Assembly (NCBI GenBank): GCA_964571695.1
Contig: CAZNDG010000003.1
Location: 104,662-168,661, forward strand
Source: UBA8958 sp964571695
GTDB lineage: Bacteria > Desulfobacterota > Syntrophia > Syntrophales > UBA8958
Length of the DNA: 64,000 nucleotides
Direction: 5' to 3'
The translations under genes were made by a program, and so were the position numbers. Below the pieces are notes generated by a model. It was not told the DNA's origin, did no database searches, and saw only the letters and a list, made by a program, of their open reading frames with translations. Below, in pieces: positions 34,736 to 43,363 of the stretch (the first letter of the stretch is position 1; every line of letters starts with the position of its first letter).

Positions 34736-36193
34736 CTATGTTTCCAGATTATACGGATCGTCAGACTCCAGTTCCGAACGTCCCAGCCAGTAACAAGCAA
34801 GAGGGGCGGGAATCTTCAGCGCCTGAGCGCCTCCCGGCAATGACAGAATCCCGAAGTCGGCCGCATCTTTGGTAATGACGTATCCCCGCTGAATCTTTCG
34901 CTCTCGGCAGAATTCTCCCAATCCTTTCAGATGACCGGCATCCACTTTTTCTCCCTGGTACTTGACCTCGAAAGGAACAAGCCTGCCTCCGATATCGGCA
35001 ATGATGTCCACTTCCTGTCCCTTCTTTCCGCCTCGCCAGTAAGAAAAGGAAACGCTGATTTGATAGTAGCGAGTGAAGACGTGTTTGAAGAAAGCCGTTT
35101 CCACCGCCTGGCCCAGCCGGACCGCATCCTCCAGCAGCCCCTTCCCTTTCAGGAGAATCCCGGGGGCAATCGCCGCGTCGGCCAGATAGATCTTGGGCCG
35201 GGCACGGAGAATCTCTTTCCCGTATCCGAAGGGAAGCAGACGGTAGATGAGATGGGTTGCCTCCAGCAGGGCAATGAAGTTGGACGCCGTCGGCTTCTTG
35301 ACCTCCAGGTTTCTGCATAACGCCTGCATATCCAGCAGGCCGCCGTCATGGAGGCATAGATAGAGGAAGGTCTGCTCCAGTTCAAGGACGCGTCGGACGC
35401 CGAACAGGGCAGTCATGTCCCGTTTCAGCACTTTATCCACGATATCCTCCCGGAGGAGCTTCTGCGCCAGGGAAATGGTGCTCACCATGGCGCTTTGGGG
35501 AAACCCTCCGCGCAGCAGGTATTCGTGAAAAAGCCCGGTTAGGGGCCGCGCCTCTTCTCCCAGTCGTGCGAACCAGGCGGGTTCTTTCTCGAAAAGACCG
35601 GCCAGCGATGGAATTGCCGGAACTGGCGGCGTCGGATCTTTGCGGATTTGCAGGTACTCGAAGAAAGAAAGCGTAGCAAGACGAATGGTGTGCCAACGTC
35701 CGACTCCCGACTCCTGCCCATCCATGTGCAGCGGGGTAGCGGAACCGGTTACGGCAATCCGACGCCGCTTATTGAAATCCACCTGATGCTTCAGCCAGAC
35801 CTGCCAGTCCTTTGCCGCCTGAATTTCATCGAGGAAAAGGTATTCTACTCCCTCCCGCGTTGGTTCATACTCGTGCCAAAGCCGCAATAGACCGTCCGGT
35901 CCGATCAGCTTCAGTAACGGATGGTCGAAAGTAGCGTAAATGATATTGCTCGGCGGTACGCCCTGATCGAGGAGGGCATCGATGGCTTGAAGAAAAAGAG
36001 TCGTCTTCCCTACCTGACGGGCGCCGCTGAGAAGCAGGGCGCGTCCGGCAGGCGGATTGGCCAGCCATCCGTCGATTTCCCGGAAGGCAGCCCTTCGCCA
36101 CGAAGGCAGATCAGGGAAACGCCCTCCTGACCACCAGGGGTTGTACTGGCGAAGGACCGCAATGAGTTCGGCGGTGGCTGTCGCAGCGATCAT
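34736..36193 (-). CDS. AAA_14 / DUF4143 ATPase
   Basis: 485 aa. Walker A ALLLSGARQVGKTTLFLQ near residue 55 and Walker B EYLFLDEIQAAKDW near 120 lie in the AAA_14 domain; the C-terminal DUF4143 domain (about 230-430) has EVDIIADIGGRLVPFEVKYQ, a PD-(D/E)XK-like core. The family is common on mobile and accessory DNA and its role is unsettled. An AT-rich sequence with TATAAT lies upstream of ATG 36193. Confidence 0.88.
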   Translation of the reverse strand: MIAATATAELIAVLRQYNPWWSGGRFPDLPSWRRAAFREIDGWLANPPAGRALLLSGARQVGKTTLFLQAIDALLDQGVPPSNIIYATFDHPLLKLIGPDGLLRLWHEYEPTREGVEYLFLDEIQAAKDWQVWLKHQVDFNKRRRIAVTGSATPLHMDGQESGVGRWHTIRLATLSFFEYLQIRKDPTPPVPAIPSLAGLFEKEPAWFARLGEEARPLTGLFHEYLLRGGFPQSAMVSTISLAQKLLREDIVDKVLKRDMTALFGVRRVLELEQTFLYLCLHDGGLLDMQALCRNLEVKKPTASNFIALLEATHLIYRLLPFGYGKEILRARPKIYLADAAIAPGILLKGKGLLEDAVRLGQAVETAFFKHVFTRYYQISVSFSYWRGGKKGQEVDIIADIGGRLVPFEVKYQGEKVDAGHLKGLGEFCRERKIQRGYVITKDAADFGILSLPGGAQALKIPAPLACYWLGRSELESDDPYNLET

Positions 36194-36253
36194 GACGAGA
36201 TCTTTCCCTAAAAAGTAATTTTAAGGAAAGTATATTATACTTAAAATCAAAAT

Positions 36254-36565
36254 TCAAGATTTTTCCGCTGCACTTGGGAACAATTCTTCCCGTGAGTAGT
36301 CGATAGGTATATCGGCGCGCCTGATTATCTCAAGCATTTCCCAGATATCGCAACCAAGCATGGACGCAGCCTTCTGAAGGGAAATTTTCCGGCTCTGATA
36401 TAGCTCCAGAACTGATCGTTCGTTAAGCATGCCAATCTCTTTAGTAAGCGTCTTTTCAATGAAAGCGTCAATATTGACGCCTACTAATTGTGAGGCGTGC
36501 TCAATCTTTTCGTATAAATCATCCTTAATGAAATCCTCAATAAGCTTGCGAAGCTTATCAAGATG
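36254..36565 (-). pseudogene. UPF0175-family antitoxin-like gene without a usable start
   Basis: An open frame ends at 36254 and encodes DDLYEKIEHASQLVGVNIDAF...LYQSRKISLQKAASMLGCDIWEMLEIIRRADIPIDY, the N-terminal ribbon-helix-helix and C-terminal helix of UPF0175 proteins. No ATG/GTG/TTG lies in frame before the upstream stop codon except an internal ATG at 36430, which would give 58 aa with AAAGAG in front. The 5' end seems lost or altered. No partner PIN-domain toxin is seen. Confidence 0.6.
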
Positions 36566-36642
36566 TTATCTGGCCGCGACCCCGTTTCGGGTTTCAATGT
36601 AAGCGGCAAAGCGCCCACATCGGCATAGGGCCTCGTGGTTGT

Positions 36643-36759
36643 TCAGTAGCACCGGGGAATGAACAGCCTTTCTCTCGACCTGGTGACGGCCAAGTAGGCA
36701 ATCTTCCGGATTTGTTCCTCCGTCCATCGGTCCCCTGCCGCCAGCCAGTCCAGTATGGT
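36643..36759 (-). pseudogene. C-terminal fragment resembling a UvrD-type helicase
   Basis: One minus-strand frame reads ILDWLAAGDRWTEEQIRKIA then YLAVTRSRERLFIPRCY and a stop, similar to motif VI of superfamily 1 helicases (LAVTRA-x-ERL). Only about 38 codons remain and nothing upstream is in frame. A decayed fragment in the accessory island. Confidence 0.4.
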
Positions 36760-36806
36760 TTAATCTCTTTTACAGTACCACGCAATTGATCGACTTTACT
36801 CATTAA

Positions 36807-37820
36807 TCAGTACTGTTGCGACTGTTTTTGCCATATATTCTGCCTATGCCAGGCAAGAGCCACGGGATGAGGATGAAGAAGGTTATTTTGTGGAAGAGTC
36901 ACTTGTTTTTCAGAAAAATCTAACAAATTGAATTTATTGCTGTTCGCCTTTTTAGCTATATGACTGAGTTGTACCCTGTAATCGTCGCTCAAAGAGAAGA
37001 TACCGGAATCAAAAGCCCAGTGATGAGTGCGACAAAGAGAGATTCCGTTTCTTGGATCATCGGTGCCGCTTTGCCTTTTTGGCACGATATGGGCTGCTTG
37101 TGCCTCAACTAAATCACCAATATGAAATTTCATTTCACAAATAGAACAGGTAAAGTCATATTCCTTCAGGATCATTTTCCGAAAGGCAATGTCCCTTTTA
37201 TATGTGGTAACGTTGTAGGTTGCCTTTTCTTCCTGGATTGTAGGCCGAAAATCATTTGTTAGCTGTGCATAAAGCTGAGTTTGATACCTTTCCACTGGAT
37301 CAGGTAATACATTTGTTATATTTTCTAATACCTTATGCTCAACAGCTTCGATATAAAAAACATCTGCTTTTGCATCGTAATTTGTTATTGACCCTAATCC
37401 TAAAACTCTATAGGTGGCTCCGTGGTCACGATTTGTTTTATCAGTTAATTGTATAAAAACACCCACAGGCAGGTGGTCAGACATACATTTTATCAATGCC
37501 TTGTTATCGGAAATGCTAAGCCCTCCACTTCGAGGGGCATAAGTCATAAGCCAGCGTCCATCATCTAGAAAGACATATTCATCCTTTCTATCATAAGGAC
37601 TTTTGTTTTTCATGATTATGGACAAAGCATATTCAGACCAGGCTGGTTTATAAATACCCGTAATAAGATTATGGAAACGATCTATCCCAGTAACGTAACG
37701 GTCTGTTTTTTTGATAAAGTCCCAAGGTACGATCCTGCCAGTGTAACGGGCTAATTTGGAAAGTATTTTTGATCTTTGTGTATCATCAATCATGTCGGCC
37801 TGGATTTGCCGCTGGCTCAT
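36807..37820 (-). CDS. HNH endonuclease, restriction-type candidate
   Basis: 337 aa. C-terminal HNH domain: CSICEMKFHIGDLVEAQAAHIVPKRQSGTDDP, GISLCRTHHWAFDSG. The N-terminal 200 residues are unrecognised. Codon use is AT-rich, in contrast with all neighbours, indicating recent transfer. ATG 37820 has GAGGAG. No DNA methyltransferase is encoded in the window, so it may be an orphan restriction or modification-dependent nuclease. Confidence 0.85.
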   Translation of the reverse strand: MSQRQIQADMIDDTQRSKILSKLARYTGRIVPWDFIKKTDRYVTGIDRFHNLITGIYKPAWSEYALSIIMKNKSPYDRKDEYVFLDDGRWLMTYAPRSGGLSISDNKALIKCMSDHLPVGVFIQLTDKTNRDHGATYRVLGLGSITNYDAKADVFYIEAVEHKVLENITNVLPDPVERYQTQLYAQLTNDFRPTIQEEKATYNVTTYKRDIAFRKMILKEYDFTCSICEMKFHIGDLVEAQAAHIVPKRQSGTDDPRNGISLCRTHHWAFDSGIFSLSDDYRVQLSHIAKKANSNKFNLLDFSEKQVTLPQNNLLHPHPVALAWHRQNIWQKQSQQY

Positions 37821-38010
37821 GCCACTTACTCCTCGTAAGTCCTTATTTCTGCATGACCTTTATTTATTATCCAATCTTTCCTGGGCGGCGCGGGTTTCCA
37901 AGCTCGCCTTCGACCATAACCGCTAATCGCGGATAATTCAATCCCTCGACGACATACGCAGGTCACATAATTTTTGGCAGCGGCACAAAATCTGATGCCA
38001 TTGCCATCCA

Positions 38011-38307
38011 TCAGTAATGATAACGGGCCTGTAAAAAATCTATACGGTCGTTGCCGACCACATAGACGATGCGATGTTCCTGGGTCAAGCGGCGGGACCA
38101 CATGCCGGGGGCAAGAAATTTCAGCGGTTCGGGTTTGCCGATCCCATGAAAAGGATCGCGCATGATTGCCGCGACAATGGTCAGCGCCCGCACGGCAACC
38201 TTTCCATCCGTTTCCACCCAGAAGCGCAGGTCCTCCAGAAATTCCGGCTGAAAGACAGCTTCCCGCCGGATCTGGGTGCCTGCCCCGGTTTTATTATTTT
38301 TCCCCAA
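38011..38307 (-). CDS. yoeB: YoeB-family mRNA interferase toxin
   Basis: About 98 aa. FLEDLRFWVETDGKVAVRAL, DPFHGIGKPEPLKF, GMWSRRLTQEHRIVYVV and the terminal ARYHY match YoeB, a ribosome-dependent endonuclease of the RelE fold. It probably starts at TTG 38307 with AAAGAGG upstream, overlapping the antitoxin gene by 14 bp, as coupled toxin-antitoxin genes do. Confidence 0.9.
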   Translation of the reverse strand: MGKNNKTGAGTQIRREAVFQPEFLEDLRFWVETDGKVAVRALTIVAAIMRDPFHGIGKPEPLKFLAPGMWSRRLTQEHRIVYVVGNDRIDFLQARYHY

Positions 38308-38578
38308 GGCCGATGACCTCTTTCAGCGCTTCTATGGTCTGCGGTTTTTCCGTCTGTGCCTGGGCGCGCGCCAGGGACTGAAGCAGGCGCTTGGCATTTT
38401 TCGGGGAGCGAAGCAGATGGGCCGTCTCTGTGATACTTGCCAGTTCGTCGGCGGCTACGAGGGCAACGTCTTCGCCGCTTCGTCGACTTATGATGACGAC
38501 CTCCCGGTTCTCCGTCACCTCGTTGAATAATTTTGCCAGATTGGCGCGTGCCTGGGTGTAGGTGGTTTGAATAGGCAC
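38294..38578 (-). CDS. yefM: YefM/Phd-type antitoxin
   Basis: About 94 aa. TTYTQARANLAKLFNEVTEN and VVIISRRSGEDVALVAADEL are the Phd/YefM N-terminal DNA-binding fold; the C-terminal helix region would cover the toxin. GTG 38578 is placed correctly after GGAGGAGG and gives the usual N-terminus; the ATG 18 bp upstream lies before the ribosome site. With the toxin it should repress its own promoter. Confidence 0.88.
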   Translation of the reverse strand: MPIQTTYTQARANLAKLFNEVTENREVVIISRRSGEDVALVAADELASITETAHLLRSPKNAKRLLQSLARAQAQTEKPQTIEALKEVIGLGEK

Positions 38579-38599
38579 CAGGTTCACCTCCTCCATTTA

Positions 38600-38639
38600 T
38601 GTACCGTTACACTGTACATGTTTTGCCTGATGTCGTCAA
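38600..38639 (-). promoter_or_regulatory. Promoter and operator of the yefM-yoeB pair
   Basis: Minus strand TTGACG (38634-38639), 17 nt, TACAGT (38611-38616). The inverted repeat TGTAC-N9-GTACA at 38600-38618 covers the -10, and YefM-type regulators are known to bind TGTACA-like palindromes. Confidence 0.65.
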
Positions 38640-38730
38640 GCCCTGTCTGTCGCATCCGGACAGATTATGAAAATGTATCTGCTCCTTCCATCCCCCTTAA
38701 TCAATCTACAAATGAAACACCTTTTGTCGA

Positions 38731-40218
38731 TTACATCAGTCCGTATCTCTTGAGCTTCAGATGGAGGGTTCGGCGGGTGACGCCGAGACGCCGCGCCGCC
38801 TCGCTCTTGTTGCCCTGCGCCTCTTCGAGGGTGCGGAGAATCGTCTCCCGCTCCACCTCGTCGAGGGACACGGGACGTCTTTCCCCGGCTGCCGCTTGAC
38901 CGGCAGGGGCAGACGGGATCGCGGCGCCGGGAATGAAGGCGGCAGTGGCAGTTGCCGTGGCGCCTGCGATAGTGAAGGCGCTGCCGGGGTTGGCTGGCGC
39001 GAACAGTTCCGGAATGCCGGCCGGCGCTCCCGGGCCTCCCGCCGCCGTGTCGCTCAGGGAGAGCTCCGTCTCTTCCAGATAATCCCCCCGGGAAAGCACG
39101 ACCCCCCGCTCCACGGCGTTCATCAACTCCCGGACGTTCCCCGGCCAGGGGTAACGGCGGAGGCGGTCCATCGCCTGGGGGGAGAATCCCCGCAACTCCT
39201 TGCGGTTCTTCTCGGCGAAGTGGGTGAGGAAATGCTGGGCCAGGATGGGGATGTCATCGATCCGCTCCCGGAGGGGGGGGACCCGGAGGGTGACGACGTT
39301 GAGGCGGTAGAAGAGGTCCTCCCGGAAGCGGCCGGCGGCGATTTCTGCGGCGAGGTCCCGGTTCGTGGCGGCGATGACCCGGACATCCACGGGGACGGTC
39401 TCGCTTCCCCCCACCCGGGTTACCTCCCGCTCCTGAAGAACCCGGAGGAGCTTCACCTGCATGGCCAGGGACATCTCGCTCACCTCGTCGAGAAAAATCG
39501 TCCCACCGTCGGCCTGACGAAACTTGCCCTCCTTCCGGCGGTCCGCCCCGGTGAAGGCCCCCTTCTCGTGGCCGAAGAGCTCCGACTCCAGGAGGGTCTC
39601 CGTGATGGCGGCGCAGTTGATCTTCACAAAGGGCCCCTCCCGGCGGGGGCTGTTGAAGTGGATGGCCCCGGCGATCATCTCCTTGCCCGTTCCCGATTCG
39701 CCGGTGATGAGGACTGTGGCCTCCGCCGGGGCGACCTGGGCTACCGTTTCCAGGAGCCGCACCATGGCCGGGGCGTTGCCGATGAGGTTCCGGCGGTCGA
39801 AGCGGCTCCCCAGACTTTCCTTCAGGAGGGCGTTTTCCTCCCGGAGGCGGCGGTGTTCCATGGCCCGCTCCATCTTCAGGCGCAGCTCGTCGAAATCGAG
39901 AGGTTTGGGCAGATAGTCGTAGGCCCCTTTCTTGACGGCCTCCACGGCAGTCTCCACGGCAGCGAAGGCCGTCATGATCATCACGGGAATGGCGGGATTG
40001 ATCTCCTTGATACGGACCAGGGCCTCCAGGCCGGAGATCTTCAGCATCCGGATATCCATGAGGATCAGATCGAAGGCCGCCTCGCGGACCGCCTCGATGG
40101 CCGTAGCGCCGTCGTCGGCCTCTCTTACCGCGTATCCCCACCCCGACAGCAGGGTCCGGAGCATGGTGCGGTGGGCCCGGTCGTCATCCACTACGAGAAT
40201 CGAGTTTTTCGCTTTCAT
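38731..40218 (-). CDS. Sigma-54-dependent response regulator (ZraR/NtrC type)
   Basis: 495 aa. Receiver domain (1-120) with phospho-acceptor in DLILMDIRML; AAA+ domain (about 140-380) with GESGTGKE, the sigma-54 contact loop EKGAFTGA and GGTIFLDEVSEM; C-terminal Fis-type helix-turn-helix (about 455-490, NKSEAARRLGVTRRTLHLKL). An Ala/Pro/Gly-rich linker of about 50 residues precedes the last domain. Its partner kinase gene lies upstream on the same strand and a sigma-54 promoter for a ZraP-like gene lies beyond it. Confidence 0.93.
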   Translation of the reverse strand: MKAKNSILVVDDDRAHRTMLRTLLSGWGYAVREADDGATAIEAVREAAFDLILMDIRMLKISGLEALVRIKEINPAIPVMIMTAFAAVETAVEAVKKGAYDYLPKPLDFDELRLKMERAMEHRRLREENALLKESLGSRFDRRNLIGNAPAMVRLLETVAQVAPAEATVLITGESGTGKEMIAGAIHFNSPRREGPFVKINCAAITETLLESELFGHEKGAFTGADRRKEGKFRQADGGTIFLDEVSEMSLAMQVKLLRVLQEREVTRVGGSETVPVDVRVIAATNRDLAAEIAAGRFREDLFYRLNVVTLRVPPLRERIDDIPILAQHFLTHFAEKNRKELRGFSPQAMDRLRRYPWPGNVRELMNAVERGVVLSRGDYLEETELSLSDTAAGGPGAPAGIPELFAPANPGSAFTIAGATATATAAFIPGAAIPSAPAGQAAAGERRPVSLDEVERETILRTLEEAQGNKSEAARRLGVTRRTLHLKLKRYGLM

Positions 40219-40252
40219 CGGTATATGTCACCTCGGTTTCAAGATTGATGCC

Positions 40253-40400
40253 CCCGTAAAAAAGTCGCAAATGGCCCTCCCCTTCAAGGGGAGGGAGGGG
40301 GGTGGGGATGGGTTTTGTATCGCAAATATAAATAATTACCCCATCCCCCTCCTAACCTCCCCCTTGAAGGGGGAGGCATAAATTAGCTTTTTACGATAAC
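40253..40400. repeat. Long inverted repeat with G-rich and C-rich arms
   Basis: A left arm (about 40268-40306) of CCCTCCCCTTCAAGGGG followed by GGGAGGGGGGTGGGGATGGG pairs with a right arm (about 40339-40377) ending in CCTCCCCCTTGAAGGGGG. Outer ends carry CGTAAAAAAGTC (40258) and, inverted, GCTTTTTACG (40387). The G-rich strand has runs suited to a G-quadruplex. Located between the regulator and kinase genes. Confidence 0.8.
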
Positions 40401-40488
40401 GTCAAGATTGATCTACAAATCAACAGGGCTGCGTTTCTCCCCCTTGCCCCTGGCCGGGCTTGGTTGTGCTATCCGACCGGGCGTGCGT

Positions 40489-42207
40489 TCATGTCTTGAC
40501 GGGGAGCCGGACCAGCGCCCGCGTGCCTTTTCCCGGTGAGCTTTCCAGCTTTATCTCGCCCCGGTGCGCCGCCATTATCTTCTGGACGATGGCCAGTCCC
40601 AGACCCGTTCCCGCGGGTTTGGTGGTGAAATAGGGGTCGAAGATCCGCTCCAGATCCGCCGCGGCGATGCCGGGACCGGTATCGGCGATCTCGATCTGTA
40701 CCCATCTTTCCCTTTCCTTCCGGACCGTGATGGTGAGGACTCCGCCCTGATCCATGGCCGCCAGGGCGTTCAGGAAGAGGTTGAGGAAGACCTGCTTCAT
40801 CCTGTCCCGGTCATAGGAAACGTCGGGCAGGGTCGGCAGTTCCTTTTCCACGGCGATCCCTTTGGCTGCCAGGTCGCCCGCGACGATCTTCAGGCATGCT
40901 TCGATGACCTCCCCGATCGATCCCTTCACGGGATTCAGGGCTGTGGGGCGGGCGAATTCCAGCAGTTGGCCGATCACCCGATTAAGGCGTTCCACCTCGC
41001 CGATCATGATCTCGGCAGTCTCTCTGTCGTCCGGAACATCGTTGTATCTTTCCCGGAAGTAGGTGGCAAAACCCTTGATGGAACTCAGGGGGTTGCGGAT
41101 CTCGTGGGCGACCCCGGCGGCGAGGCTGCCCAGGGCGGCCAGATGCCTGGTCCGGGCGATCTCCTCCTGCAGGGTCCGGAGGTCGGAGATGTCCCGAAAG
41201 AGGATGACCAGCCCCATTGATTCACCTTCAGGCTCCTGGAGACGGGAGACGATGATCTCCAGCGGCGCCGTCCGGCCGTCCCGGAATCTGCACGTCACCT
41301 CCCGGGCAATCGGTTCCCGTGCCGTCGCCGCGCTGGCGATGATTTCCCGGCAGGCCGGTGGGATGACCGTCGCGACGGGCCGCCGCCGTGCCTCAGCTTC
41401 GGGAACGGCCAGGATGGCGGCGGCGGTCTTGTTGTAGGCCATGATCACCCCCTGGGGATCGATGGCGATAAGTCCCATGGGCATGTTTTCCATGAGATTG
41501 GCCGAGAAGGCCCGGACCTGGAACAGGGATTTCCGGGTCGTTTTGTAGCCCTGGGCCAGCAGCAGGGAAATGACCCCGGAAAGCCCCACCATGATTAGCA
41601 CCACCCCCATCCAGATGGTGTGTTGCTCGTCGGCCCGGCGGGCGGAAAGGACCGGACCCATATCCAGGCCGACGAAAATCACCAACCCCGGCGGCGTCCG
41701 GGGATCAGCTCGTCTTTCCTGCCAGATGGGGAAGGGTTCGGGGGTAGGGGTGAAACCCCGGTACACCTCGAAGGTGTCAGCGCCCTCTTCGTTGGCCACC
41801 TGGCGCCATTGGGCGGTCTTGACGGCGGCGATGCGGGCCAGGTCGAGGTTGGTGCCGTAGAAGTCGCCGATCCGGTATGGGTCGCTGTCGGCCAGGATTA
41901 CCCCGGTGGCGTCGGTGATGATGAAGTAATCGATGCCCGGTTGCTGTGCCGTTTCGATGAGGAGTTTCTGGAGCCGGAAGGCGTCCCAGCGCAGGCCGGC
42001 GCCGGTGCGGGCCCCGGCCTCGAAGGATCGGATCAAAGCTTCGCCCTTTTCCAGCAGCAGGCGGTTGGTTTCCGTTTTCTGCCGGTTCAGGCTTTGCATG
42101 GTCATGAAGGCGAACAGGGGCACCAGCACCAGCGCCGCCCCGATGATGAACCATGGGGAGATGATGGTCCAAGACCAGGGTTGTCTTGGTGAGGTTGTCT
42201 TCTCCAT
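40489..42207 (-). CDS. Membrane sensor histidine kinase (ZraS type)
   Basis: 572 aa. Membrane segments near residues 15-35 and 205-225 flank a periplasmic sensor domain of about 170 aa. A PAS domain follows (about 245-350), then HisKA with GSLAAGVAHEIRNPLSSIKG (His acceptor) and an ATPase domain with NLFLNALAAMDQGG and DTGPGIAAADLERIFDPYFTTKPAGTGLGL. It pairs with the sigma-54 response regulator downstream and lies divergent to a ZraP-like gene, so it may sense zinc or envelope stress. Confidence 0.92.
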   Translation of the reverse strand: MEKTTSPRQPWSWTIISPWFIIGAALVLVPLFAFMTMQSLNRQKTETNRLLLEKGEALIRSFEAGARTGAGLRWDAFRLQKLLIETAQQPGIDYFIITDATGVILADSDPYRIGDFYGTNLDLARIAAVKTAQWRQVANEEGADTFEVYRGFTPTPEPFPIWQERRADPRTPPGLVIFVGLDMGPVLSARRADEQHTIWMGVVLIMVGLSGVISLLLAQGYKTTRKSLFQVRAFSANLMENMPMGLIAIDPQGVIMAYNKTAAAILAVPEAEARRRPVATVIPPACREIIASAATAREPIAREVTCRFRDGRTAPLEIIVSRLQEPEGESMGLVILFRDISDLRTLQEEIARTRHLAALGSLAAGVAHEIRNPLSSIKGFATYFRERYNDVPDDRETAEIMIGEVERLNRVIGQLLEFARPTALNPVKGSIGEVIEACLKIVAGDLAAKGIAVEKELPTLPDVSYDRDRMKQVFLNLFLNALAAMDQGGVLTITVRKERERWVQIEIADTGPGIAAADLERIFDPYFTTKPAGTGLGLAIVQKIMAAHRGEIKLESSPGKGTRALVRLPVKT

Positions 42208-42375
42208 TCCTTGCCTGCCTCGGTTGTCGAGCGGATACTTTTTAGACGTATGGATAACATAGGCGGATAATTATTAGCCAGTTTTTTTTCTTTACCGCGG
42301 CAGGCAGCTGAACATTTACGGTTCTAACGACAAATAAATGAGTATAATTAGTTACATGTAATGTCTGTGGCATGG

Positions 42376-42391
42376 TGGCACGGCAGTTGCA
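42376..42391 (+). promoter_or_regulatory. Sigma-54 (-24/-12) promoter of the ZraP-like gene
   Basis: TGGCACGGCAGTTGCA is a perfect match to TGGCAC-N5-TTGCW, 75 bp before the start codon. A 10-bp palindrome TTACATGTAA lies at 42352-42361. Confidence 0.9.
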
Positions 42392-42466
42392 ATTCAAGAG
42401 GGCAAAGAGAAAAAGACAAGGCAAGCAACTAAAATATAAAATAAAAAGATCGGAAAGGAGAAAACA

Positions 42467-42994
42467 ATGAGAAAGGCAACATCGACAATTTTTGCGGTCC
42501 TCGTGATTCTGGCCCTGGCGACGACTTCCTTCGCCTACGGCTGGGGACAGGGTCCGCGCAGCGGCAGGGGACCCGGCTATGGTCCCTGTCAGAGCGGCGA
42601 GGTAAGAGGTCTGGCCGGAGTTAACCTGACGGCGGAACAGGAGAGCAAGATCAAGTCCCTGCGGGATGCCCATTTAAAGGATGTCAAGCCGCTTCAGGAT
42701 CAGCTTTTCAGCAAACGGGGAGAGTTGAAGCTCCTGTGGCTACAGCAGCAGCCCAGCGAGGAGAAGATCACTGCGGTACAGAAAGAGATCCGTAACCTGA
42801 GGGATCGACTTCAAGACAAGCAGACGAGTCACCGTCTGGCCGTCCTGAAGGTCCTCACCCCGGAACAGCAGACCAAGCTTCAGACCTACAGCGCCATGAG
42901 AGGATTCGGCCCCGGTAAAGGGTTCGCCCGCGGCGGCGGCTACGGTCCCGGCGGCTGCGGCGGTTATGGCCCCGGTCCCCAGGGCAACCGTTAA
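42467..42994 (+). CDS. zraP: ZraP/Spy-like periplasmic chaperone
   Basis: 175 aa. Signal peptide (ATSTIFAVLVILALATTSFA), then VNLTAEQESKIKSLRDAHLKD and VLTPEQQTKLQTY, the LTxxQ-type helices of the Spy/CpxP/ZraP family. N- and C-terminal Gly/Tyr/Pro-rich tails and a Cys could bind metal. It is transcribed away from the kinase gene under a sigma-54 promoter, the arrangement of the E. coli zraP-zraSR system. ATG 42467 has GGAAAGGAG. Confidence 0.88.
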   Translation: MRKATSTIFAVLVILALATTSFAYGWGQGPRSGRGPGYGPCQSGEVRGLAGVNLTAEQESKIKSLRDAHLKDVKPLQDQLFSKRGELKLLWLQQQPSEEKITAVQKEIRNLRDRLQDKQTSHRLAVLKVLTPEQQTKLQTYSAMRGFGPGKGFARGGGYGPGGCGGYGPGPQGNR

Positions 42995-43053
42995 CCCGAA
43001 ACGCCGCCGCCGGCCCTGGGGCGGCGGATTTACCCACCCCCAAACCCCTTCCC

Positions 43054-43088
43054 AAGCCCTCCCCCTTTCCGGGGTAGGGCTTCTTTTT
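43054..43088 (+). terminator. Rho-independent terminator after zraP
   Basis: AAGCCCTCCCC, short loop, GGGGTAGGGCTT, followed by CTTTTTAG. Confidence 0.8.
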
Positions 43089-43253
43089 AGGCTGTCATTC
43101 ATGCCGTTATCTCTAAGGGACATTCGCTATTGTAATAATGATAATTACACGCCCCAGTATCATGTCAAAAATATCGGATTAAGTTCTCATTATCATCAAA
43201 TAAACATAAAATGCAATACGCATAAATAAAGCTGAAAAAACGTGAAATTACCC

Positions 43254-43282
43254 TTGACACAAGACTTTTGCTCTTTTATAAT
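43254..43282 (+). promoter_or_regulatory. Consensus sigma-70 promoter of the HU gene
   Basis: TTGACA, exactly 17 nt, TATAAT: both hexamers are perfect. About 80 bp before the start codon in an AT-rich region. Confidence 0.9.
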
Positions 43283-43363
43283 CGCCCTCAAAAAGTGATA
43301 ACTAATTGTCAGGTCGTTGAACCGTGCAGGGCGGTGGACGATAAATAAAAAAGGAGGCAAGAG

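Noticed and set aside
37826..38101. Minus-strand frame of up to 91 codons just before the HNH nuclease gene
   Set aside because: It overlaps the yoeB end, and its tail is explained by the ribosome site and leader of the nuclease gene; no family recognised.
38761..40248. 495-codon plus-strand open frame
   Set aside because: Antisense shadow of the sigma-54 response regulator, which has unambiguous domains.
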